A model generated the notes under the pieces. It had not been told where the DNA came from and made no database searches. It saw only the letters and a list, made by a program, of their open reading frames with translations. DNA of 64,000 nt from positions 12,835,618 through 12,899,617 of the forward strand of contig NC_089324.1 in assembly GCF_036669915.1 (NCBI RefSeq). The letters run 5' to 3'. The position numbers and the translations under genes are program-made. Position 1 is the first letter of the stretch, and each line of letters opens with the position of its first letter. Source of the stretch: Pocillopora verrucosa (lineage: Eukaryota; Cnidaria; Anthozoa; Scleractinia; Pocilloporidae). This document shows, piece after piece, positions 12,559-23,800 of this stretch.

Positions 12559-14174
12559 GGAGGTTGGGCCGCCTGTGTTTCGGCTAAGGTTTTGACTCCG
12601 GTTATGGAACAAAAGCATTTCAATTTTGAATCCTGATTTTTTGTGAAACTCAAATCCGGAACACAGTTTGAAGCCTTTATGAACAAATAAAAAGGTTGAA
12701 TACCGATTATAAAGGTTGAAAGGTGATGAGTAACATCTCGGAAGTGCCGTCATAATTGAAATTTTCATCCCAGTAAATAATAATGTATAACAGTATTCTT
12801 TTTTATTTTGGTTTTTTTTTTCTCCTTTTATTTATTTTCTGACAGAGCTACGTGGATGAAAGACTTCTTTTGCATTGGTTTTTTTCGCTGACTTAAGAGA
12901 CATTTTTCCAGTTCGGAGATCTTTTCCTTTTCATCGGAGGTTTAAAGCACATTATGTAGATTGGTCTAAGGCCGATGACAACAATCGTACGCAGATGAAA
13001 ATACCTGATTCCCACTGAGAATCAAGAATAAACCTGAAATAAATATTTGTTTTCCACACAATGTGCATTGTCTATGTGGTACCTTTTTAACCACAATGTA
13101 GATTGCGAACATCAACAGCTGTTGAAAGTACGAAGAACTCTCCATTTCCACCAAAATAATTTAAACTGGAACCTAAGATCGCCTAAAGAAACTCAAGCAG
13201 GCTTGTCGATCATATCTTGGGACCAACACGATGGTAAAAATTTTGAAAATATCACCCTTTCATCAAATTTTATTCTCTCTTTTTATAAAGATAGATAAAG
13301 ATTGCTTTAAGACCTATAATTTGGAATCTATTTACAGACTCGATTCTTTGGTTTGTTCTTCTGTTTGAGTGTCTTATCAAGAGGTTAGTCTGTCTACGAA
13401 TGTTTCCTGTTTATCGTGCATTTCCATGAGTATCTCGAATGACTCTGTACCTTCATGCAGAATGCTAATTTAATATTATATTTTTGTGCATAAACTCATC
13501 GTAAAATCACAATTATTGATCATAAACAATAAGATCCAAAGCAAAAAACTTGAACTTTCTTTTGAACTTTTCTCTGGAGCTTTTTGCTTTTTCTTTGGAG
13601 CTTTTTGCTTTCGCTATTCAGGTTAGATTAAAAAAATTTTTTGTTTTCGGCATTTACTAGGCGCCTAGTATGCCTTAAAATTTTTCTTTTTTTAAATATT
13701 GATTCATTAACGCCTTAAGTCCCAGTCCTGGCCATGTACACCAACCATACTGCCATACTGTGAAGTTTTGATGCGAGTTCCATTTTAAGCTTTATCATCA
13801 CAATTTCTCTAACTTACCAGAAGTTATATTGTTAGCGTCTATGCAATATCCCTAAAATGACTAAGACAATACCAGTGCCCTGATTGGCCAAAACCTATCA
13901 TTTATTGCACTGGCACACCCATAATTGTTTCATAAAAGTAATAAATTGCCATTCTATAGGTTTACAGGGGTGAAACTGTGAACCCAATTGGGATGTTGAG
14001 GGAACACGCAAAAAGTTCCTTACTTACTCGTCTCCGGCTCGTAATTACAAAATTTTCTTATGTTTTCCCAACATCCCGCGTGGATATTACGCAGAAAGAA
14101 AGTTCAGTCTATTATTTAAGACATCTGCTCTTATAGTGCTTCTCTTTTTTGGTTTGTTATTTTTCCCGCTGAAG

Positions 14175-14861
14175 CCGTTTGGGGCTGGAATGATCCTGTA
14201 GCTATGTACCCACTTCAAGGTACGGAAAACGACACAAGTCGCTGTGATAATGGAGACGCCCAATACTTTGACGATGGGAAGACCTTATCCTGGCCAATAA
14301 GGGCACCGGGTTTCCTTGTGAAAAAACGGACAAGAGTTATTCGGATAACGAGTAATGATGGAAACTTTAAGTTGAAGGATCTGACAATGATAATCCATTT
14401 TAGAGCAGCTGACCTCGGTATGAGGACACTTGCCCAATTTGTTGCACATGACAAACCAATTCTCCTACTTTCATTAGACGACCGCGACCTCCATTTTTCA
14501 CTGTACTCAAAATGTGAAAACAATATGCGAATTAAGAAGCTGAAGGTAGCGACGAGCATGAAAATCAAAAACTGGACATTTGCAGCAGTTACCTACAATC
14601 AAACATCAGGATATGCCACGCTTTACGCAGGCGATGGCTCTACCCATAGTGCGCACTGGGGTTATGTGAATATACAGGAGCCACAATTTATATATTTGGG
14701 TAATAACATTAAATTTATGAGTGAAGCTTCTGATCAAGATGAACAGGAGATACCTGAGAATTTTTCTGGAAAAATGAGGTGCTTCATTCTCTACCGCCGG
14801 GCTCTTGACTTTTCTCAAATAACTAAAGTGGAGAGTTTTTGCCGCAAGATAGCGTTGAAAG
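14175..14861 (+). CDS. Gene A exon 1: LamG/concanavalin-like domain
   Basis: A phase 1-1 exon of 229 codons. Hallmarks of a LamG/pentraxin-like beta-sandwich are the strand LKDLTMIIHFRAADLG, the later IKNWTFAAVTYNQTSGYATL (W-x-F-x-A-V-x-Y with a following T-G-x-A-x-L-Y strand) and the closing MRCFILYRRALDFSQI followed by a cysteine. These domains bind carbohydrate or matrix protein. The donor AAAG|GTAACG at 14862 is strong. Paralogous domains open genes B and C. Confidence 0.75.
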
Positions 14862-17800
14862 GTAACGATACTGATGATGAAGAAAGCCATGCTGATGATA
14901 GAATAGGTATTTGCAAGCTATTAATTAGATATTAATTTTGCAGATTTAGGGGCAGATGATTTTATTATTCATTTTGTGCATTCTACGCGTTGTCCAAAAA
15001 CGCCTTGAACCTTCCTTTGAAATGCTATTCTCAGCACTTACCTGACTAATTTCCAGGTGGTGTAATTAAGTAGATCGGATATTCATTCAAATTCTTTGAA
15101 ACATACAGTGTTGTGTTATAGTGTTCGTGCAGGTACCATAAGAGACAATTTTTTTACTCTCATTACAGAGACGTATAAAGTCACCTCGCCGTATTCCTTA
15201 TTTTGCACCTTGAATATCTCTTTAAGAAAAAGACGAACATCAATTCTACTTATCAACGGGTATTAAGGGACTATCCAGTGGCTTTTAAAACGTTGAACTT
15301 GTTCATTACATCCATGTATGTGATTTTGTAAACCCAGTGGTTCAACCTGTCTCAAAAGAAGCGCAAAAACAGGAAAAACGGCTAAATTGTGTTTTATTTC
15401 CCATCACGACTTTACCGATTTCATTGAAAATCGTAGAAAATTTTGAGTGAAAAAAGAGTTCAAAAATTGCGCAAAAAGTTCCCCAAAATAGAAGGCTAAA
15501 GAAACTTGTAAAATTCACCGTGATCATGCTGACTCAACCGGTTCTTGTGAAAGATTGAAAATATAATACGGTATTTATTCCTGTCGAGCTTATGTCAGCG
15601 GCATATATATGAATGTCATTTTCGACTGATAAAAATTAGTTTGTCTTGTCAAACAAAAAGAGAACCCTTTCACGATGATTCCATCGCCTGTAGGGTGCGT
15701 CATAACTAATCACTTGGCTGTCTCCAAATTGTCTGATGTACATGTACAGCTCCTGAAGAGTGATAGAATAACTACTTTTGCAATTTACAGGTAGATATGA
15801 ATACAATTTAGACGATTTCGTTTGTCCAATCAAACCTTTTGACAATGGTTCCAGGATAACATGCTCAGATGCACAGACGTTATTAAAGATGAGCGTTTCT
15901 GCAGGGCCCAACTCAACAAGGACGTCTATTTATTCTGAGCGCACGGAGATGGCAGATAACAGCTTCGTCTCTAAAAAAAATTCTTCTTTATTTGCCTCAA
16001 GTACAAAGTCTGTAGATGGATCGAACCCTAGTGAAAATATGATTCAGCCAGGATTCTTAACGCCAACATCAGCACTTGCTTCGTCTGCAAGTGTTGAAAC
16101 AAGAATTCTGCAATTTTTAAAGATTAATTCACTTCAAAAACATCCAGGCACACAAGAGCCATCTAAATTAAGAGAAACTTTATCTCTGCCGATCATACCC
16201 TCAGCCTCAAGGGTTTTTGTGGAAGGAATAATCACCTTACATTCAGCGACGACGTTGTCCACAAACCCAAACGACATTCTTCCTCGAAGTGCAAGTATAC
16301 CAGACTACCGATCCGAGCCAATCAAGCAATCAACTCTTCAACACACGTCAACAGCCACAAGGCTGTTCCTTGAGAGTAAGGCCACCTTCCTGTCTGCGAA
16401 GATTTTGGCCACAAACCCACTGCAAATTCTTCCTCATAACACACACCATCAGAGCAGTTTAATCCTCTTGCCCTCACAACATCTTTTGGAATATACGACT
16501 CTCTCAATCAATCAGCTGACTATTACTGAATATTCAACAAAGCTTACCACATACCCATGGTACATTTCTTCCAGTATTGCATCACAACAAAATACTGTCT
16601 CACTCTTCCGTGTTATCGCCCAAACGTCATGGAACTTAATCGAACAGTCAGCTACTCTAGATTCACCCACAACTACAACCAGCGTTTTTGAAAGCGCAGC
16701 AAACCTCAAGCCTGTAAATTCAATCACAACCACAATCCAAACTACAACCACTACCATAACCACAGCTTCAACCTCAACCATAACCAACTCTTTAGAAAGT
16801 GCAGCCATCCTAAAGTCGTCGATGACAAAGATCACAAATCAAAGGCCCAGGCTTAATAGCAAGGTACCTCAAAGAATCAACACAGCGCCAAATTCATCCC
16901 ACTCAGTCGAGCAGTCATCTTCTCTAAATTTACCCACGACCACAACAAGTATTTATGAAAGCGCCACCATCCTCAAGTTTTCTATGAAGATGATCACAAA
17001 ACAAGAGCTCAGCATTATCAGCACTTTACCTCGCAAAAACAACAAAACACTTATGCAAATTCAACCAACGAGAACAACGCAACGATCGTTAACAACTAGC
17101 CATCCAAATAACATCAAAGGTAACGCCATCTGGTTTCAGTTTGTTATTCCTTAGAGACCGAGATATGTGCCCCTAGCTATAGTTGGTACAGCAGGCGAAA
17201 AAAGTAAAAAAAATGAGATGTGGTAGTTAAAAAACGTTGAATCGGTTACAGGCTTTGCAGCTTTCACTTTGGATGTAGCTTCTTGTTTGCTCGCTTTCAG
17301 TTTTAGAAGTTTTTTAATTTCATTTTTCACTTTTCCGTGTAAAAAAAACCTTAAACATTTTGATGACTACCCAATGTCGGAGAGGTTCAAATATTGAAAT
17401 ATCAAAACATTATGAAATAAATTTTCCCCAAAAACTTGGTAAGTTTAGTTCACCATTATTTAACCATTTCGCTTTGTATTGAATTCTTAGCATGTACACG
17501 AAGTAAGGCTCTTGGCATGAAAAGTGGTGATATATCTGATGCACAAATAAGTGCTTCATCGCAGTTGGACAACAACACTGTTGCAGCCCAGGGTAGATAT
17601 ACATATAAACAATGTGGTAACAAGCAGGGGGCTTGGTCAGCTCTCACTAATGATCTCAACCAGTGGCTGCAGGTTGATCTCAGAGGAGACGACATTAAGA
17701 TAACAATGGTAGGAACACAGGGAAGGAATGGTGGAGATCCAAGACAAAAGCAGTTTGTCACGACTTATAAGCTGCAGTACAGTGATGACGGAGAAAACTT

Positions 17801-20800
17801 TAAGTACTACAAGGAGTCAGGAGAGCTCAAAGAAAATGTTAGTAGTCTTTGCCATGGGGAATCGACATTCTAAATTGACCTCCGAATATTTGATAGAATT
17901 ATATTTTTTAAAGTGGATGGCATCTAGTAAAGGATGGTTTCTTCCCATCAGAGTCGGATCATGTGAGCTACAACTTTTAAATTTTCGGATATATTTACGG
18001 GATATAACAGAATATTATGTTTTAGTTATGCGAACATTTCTGATAGTTCTCCACGGAATAATTCACTGGCTAGAGAAGCATGCAGCTTGAGTATCAGCAG
18101 ACAAGACACTTGGGTACCCGAGGGCATATGAATAGGGCTTCAAAATTTCTTAAGAGTGCTAAATAAAAAGGTGCAGACGGGTTTCTCATTCCCTCAGCTT
18201 AGAAGTCTCTCTCTCTCTCGAGATTTTCACTATTAGGTTCAGCGAAAAAAAAAGTTGTTTTTTTACATGTTGATTTTTAGGTATTCATTGGTAACACGGA
18301 CAGGAACGGTTTTGTTGTTCACAAATTGAGTCCACCAATCAGCGCCCGTTACATTCGTTTTCGACCAGTAACCTGGCATGGACACATATCAATGAGAGTG
18401 GAATTATTTGGCTGTCAAGGTAAGCAGATGATAAAGAATGATGTTTTTCGTCTTGTTACGAGCGTGGAACAAAGAGAAAATTCTGGGTCCACATGAGGAA
18501 TCGAAACTTAGACAATTGGATTCCGCGCTCTGATGCTCTATCACTAAGCCACAGAGATTCTTTGGTGGGCAAGGCCCATTATGAGGTCCATGCATGTATG
18601 AGACGCGTCCTGCATACCGCTAGGATCAGCGATGTCGATAGCGTCATGTTTGTACATAGGAAAAGAAAGATCTTTCTTATTCTATTCATAAGTAGATGAT
18701 AGTTCCTTCAACGAAAAATAAGCTACTTTTTTTTCTTAAAAGATAGGAAGGTCTTAAATTTGAGACATCAACATCTGTTTTCCTTAGATCTTGACATCTT
18801 TTTTCCTTGGAAAGAGTGGAGTGATTGGTCTTCTTGTAACAAGCCTTGTGGAGGCGGCTCACGCAAGAGATCAAGGGATTGTGTTGCTGAATCAGTCATC
18901 AAAAACAGTACAAAATGCAACGGAGAGAACAACGAAGTGAAAATTTGCAATATACATCCATGTAGAGGTATGATACGGTCAGTGAAGACGTTGCTAAGCT
19001 ATTATTTGAAGTCAATAATAACTAATGGCAAGAAAAGAACACCGATGCAACATCAATGAGCCCAAGTTTTAGAGATAGATAATTCTTCTAAGATCATTTT
19101 TTATTTCTTCGGGCCTCATGCAATTCTTTGAAAACAATTTTCACCCACATTACCGAAATGTAACGAAAGGAAGGGATTTGCATTACGAAAGAGTTCATCC
19201 TTTTAGGCCTAGTTCACACCCTAACATGGTCGATATGTTTTTTTTCCATCAAAGCATGGCGAACACGACGACCAATGAAAACTATCTATAACAAACCTGG
19301 TTTACATCTTAAGCTAAATTGGCAAAATTGTGACCTAATTCCAACCAAGACCCCAAAAAGCACCATCTTGTCACATTTCAACTCACTTTAATACTGACTT
19401 ACGTTTTCCTTAAATCTCTTGGAATTTTTTTTTTAGTCGTGCCTTTGGGTGTTGAAGCACATTTGACTGATGAAACTTGGGATGACTTACTCCTTGACAG
19501 GAACAGCGTCTTATTCAAAACTCTGGAAGCCAAGATAGAGAGAAACGTAGGCTTCCACTGTCAAAAATGAAGTTAAACGTTTAACACCAAACAATCATTA
19601 ATAAGTTACAACATAAGCATTTTTCTACTTCTTTACATTGTGTAATTTAGCTTAAACACTGGTAAAATTCAACAGCCTTAAAATGGAAAATTGAATGACG
19701 AACGAGCTCGAGACGAAGGTATAACTTTATTCGAGCATAAATTGGTAAAAGATTTGACAGCAGCTTAACATATTTAGCAAGCACTTGGTAAAGGCTAATC
19801 CTTTTTAAATCCACTGTATTACCTGACAGTGTCAGTATTTAAGTAAGTACAGCAATTTGACGCTTATTTCTCTATCACTTTATACCGTTCAGATTCGGAA
19901 AATGTACGCTGGGAATCAAAAAGTAATGAACATTACTTTGAATCAATGCAGGTAAGATTTGAATGAACCAATTCTTAAGAAACAGCAATTTTAATTAAAA
20001 TCGAGGGTCGCAAATTTTTAGATATATTGCCATTTCTTCTTTTAAATACTTTGCATTTTTTTAAATCTTTGCAGGAAGGGAAGTGTTATTGTAAATTTTA
20101 CCATCACATTTCGTGAACTGGACTCGGATGAGTTACTGATATTATTATTATTATTATTATTAAATTTAAATTTATACCGCGCAGTTTCTATAAAAATATT
20201 CAACTGCGCCTTACAATAAATATTAAATTAGAAATTAAAATAGAAGTTCAAAATTACAATTCTAAAATAATGCAATTCAATTATAAAAACTATAGAACTA
20301 ATTAAACGCCCTATTAAATAAAAAAGTTTTGAGTCTACTTTTAAAAATATCTAAACTGGAAATAGATCTTATTGTGGTAGGAAGCAAATTCCAAAGTCTA
20401 GGGGCGGCACAACTAAACGATCTATCTGCCAGGGTCTTCTTGGATATTATCTTCGGGAAAGTTAATAAAGCTGCAGAGTCATCGTTGCGCCTTAAATTAT
20501 ACCTAGATGGCGGCAAGATAGATATTAAATGGCGCAAGTAATCGGGCGCCATACCATGCAATACCTTAAATGTAAGAAGAATTATTTTATATTCGATACG
20601 ATAACAAACAGGCAGCCAATGTAATTCGTGAAGTAGAGGCGTGATGTGGCACGACTTTGGAGCACAATAAACTAAACGGGCACTAGCATTCATAACACGC
20701 TGTAGTTTAGACAACTGATATTTCGGTAACCCATACAAAAGGCTGTTGCAATAATCAAGTCTGCTTGTTATAAACGCATGAACTAGTGTTTCAGTGCTAC

Positions 20801-23800
20801 TTCTAGATAAGTACTTCCTAATATGTCTGATATTATAAAGATAATAAAATGAGCTGCTGCATGTTTTGGTAATATGTACATCCATATTCAAATGCGGATC
20901 AAACCATGTGCCCAGATTACAGACTGATGAAGAAGGACTAATATTATAATCTCCGACTCTGATGCCATCGATAGACACCTTTGTGAGCTGCTTCCGTGTC
21001 CCAACAAGCATAAAATCAGTCTTGACATCATTAAGCATTAATTTCCTCACACACATCCACTGTCTAATGTCACGAATACAATTTTCAATGGCAGTGACCG
21101 CATCCAACTCACCAGTGCCAACACTAGGACTAAAGGACAGATACAACTGAGTATCGTCCGCGTAAGCATGCGCAGTTGGTAAATGGGACTCCAGGAGAGA
21201 AAACAAATCACTTGAATAGATAGTAAACAAAAGCGGGCCAAGGCAAGAACCTTGAGGTACACCCCACTTCAAATCAAATGACTGCGAAAGCGTCTCTTTT
21301 ATGCAAATTCTTTGAGATCTCCCTTCCAAATAAGACTTGAACCACGAAAGAGCAGAGCCGCAAACACCTAGTTTCGTCTGAAGGGCTTTTAATAAAATCT
21401 TGAATAAAATCTTGTGATATTCACGGATACCGCTGAAAAAGATGGCAGAATAGCAGACTTAAAGGTTTCTTCTGTCTCTCTTTCGGTAGCAGGAGGTTAG
21501 TCCTTTTCCATGGTGTTGATTGACTTGGTGTCTTTTGCGCCTGAGCACTCGTATCGATATAATTGGTAACCAAAATAGCATTTATTGGCAAAACATCTAG
21601 AGTTTAAATCATCCAGTTTGATTTCATCTGTGCGACGGTCGTACTTCACTCCACAGGATATGGCAAACTTAATGCTATGAAAGCACCTTATTATATCAAA
21701 GATAGAAGTACTTTCGGCTGCCCTAATTTTTTTAGCGTTTTTTATCACATTATGTTGACGCCCAATTTAGTTTGTGTATTTTTGTATATCAAACGAAGGA
21801 GATAAAACTTCGGTTTTTATGAAAAAAAGACACAGCCACATATTTTAAAATGTAATTCAGTTCCTAACCAGGCTCCTGGAATAACCAAGATTTACCTAAC
21901 AAGTGCCACTGGTATTAAAGTATTCTGGACACCAGTTACTGAGGGCCCAATAGATGGATATCAGGTTGCCTTTCGTCCAATCAACGAGGAGAGGTGGGGC
22001 ACAGTCGCTGTTGATCGCCATACTACCACCCTACAACAAACGGATCTACAGGAAGGAATGGTGTACAGGATAAGAGTAATGGCATTCAACGAAAGTGGGA
22101 ATGGGCTTCCAGGAGAAGCTGAAGAAATTATAATGGAAGAGGAGGGTAAGCTTTTGCTCTCATATTCTACAAACGATCAGGGAGAAAAAATACCTCTTTA
22201 TTCTGCACTAAAAATTTAACAAACAGTTGCGAAACAGGAACAGGAAGAAAAAAAAAAAAAAAAAGAGTTTTCCTCTGGTTGCTTATTTTCCCGCCATCCT
22301 TTTAGCCCTATCACTCAGAAGAAAGCCTGTCTGGCTGGTGCCTTTTATTAGTAACAAGCGAACAAAACTTTGATTGAATGGTATTTTTGTTATTAGTACC
22401 GACGGTTGCTCCACTTGTAAATGTGGAAGACATGACATCCCCGCATTCGTTTGCCGTTTCATGGACGCCTCTGCCAGAGGAGCATGTCATGGGCAGACTA
22501 CTTGGCTACCATGTCACCTACAAAGTAGTAAAAGTGGCAGATGAAAGAGTAGATAGTGAAGAGATGGCCACCATGACTGTTGATGGTCCAGACGTTCTCC
22601 ACACAGAGATTGCTGGATTAAAAAGTTATTCCTCTTACGTTGTTCAAGTAGCTGGCTTTACATCCAAGGGGAATGGCTTATTATCCGTCGAGGTGACGGG
22701 AGGTAATAAAAAGTGTATGATACATCAAAAGTCTGTTATTTACATATTTCTTGGGGGAAGTAGATTCTCGTCGTCAGTTCAAACAGTCAGCAAAATTTCA
22801 ATTGGAAGATTACGTTAATAAGTCATTGGTGACTTTTCCCAAGTAACATTCATAATGTACTTTGAAGCCGAAACCTTGGTCAAAGAATGAATGGACTACC
22901 CCTCAGCTCTATCGCAACCCAAATGTATTTCGTTTACATTTTTATAGGTATTAAAATCAAGCAGTGCTCCTTTTTTCAATCTAGCAACGAAAAAATAAAA
23001 GATAATGTTGAGCAACTCACTTTTTCCAGGACTGCGTGCTCATCTAAATGCCATGCACTTTGCTCTGGCTTCATTATCATTGATAATCAGTAACTCAAAT
23101 TCCTGTCTTAATAACAGATACCTGTCGTTGCCCAGCAGTATTCAACACCAACTGGGCGGAACTTCCTCCGTACGTTACCAAATCCGTCCATAGTCAGTCA
23201 CCGCAAGGAATTATTGGCAGTTTTGTGGAAGAAATGCTGTTGGATTCCTGTGGTGTCTGTAAAGCTCATGGACACACGTTTCTGAATTTTAATACTAACG
23301 GCAAAGGAGGCGCAGCCCATAAGACCACTTTAAATGAAGTTATCTTGGACGTTAACAATAAGACAGCAATAAGCTTTCCTGTTACAGGGGCCATGGATGA
23401 TGACAAATTTCAAAGGTATTATGTATTTGTTCCAATGGTAGAGTCCCCAGGAATCGCCTTCATCACAATCGGCCAGAAGGATGGAAGCAGAAACATAGTC
23501 GTATCGACACTGCTGAAGTATTTGCCGCTATACCTGGTTTGTTTAATGATGGCTTACGTAGCTGGTATCATCATCTGGGCCCTGGTGAGTAGAGTTGGCC
23601 TTGCGCTTTCTTTACACATGGTGTGATCCTCATCCGAGTCATACGTTGGCTCCTTCAAAAGGCGATAGCCCGTCCACCATTTGGTCAGGTTTTCTTGTAT
23701 TGGCAAGGAGACACGTTGTGGATTTTGGGTCTTTCTATTAAAGCTTAGAATTGTCTGTTATAAATTTCAAAGACATTTAACCAATTCCATTATTTGGCAT

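Larger units (their letters stand above)
9841..14174. other. Intergenic region upstream of gene A
   Basis: No supported coding exon. It contains the tandem repeat at 10904-11221 and the fold-back element at 12381-12558, described separately. The missing first exon of gene A (start codon and signal peptide) should lie here, as the equivalent exons of gene B lie about 1 kb upstream of its first LamG exon. I could not place it. Confidence 0.5.

Noticed and set aside
13555..13630. Hydrophobic frame (GAFCFFFGAFCFRYS) ending phase 1 as a signal peptide exon for gene A
   Set aside because: The frame has no ATG before a stop, and the sequence is a two-unit simple repeat of GGAGCTTTTTGCTTT.
16512..16835. 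Minus-strand frame rich in Val and Ile that looks like membrane segments
   Set aside because: It is the complement of the Thr-rich stalk codons of gene A (ACA/ACC runs read as TGT/GGT) and has no other support.
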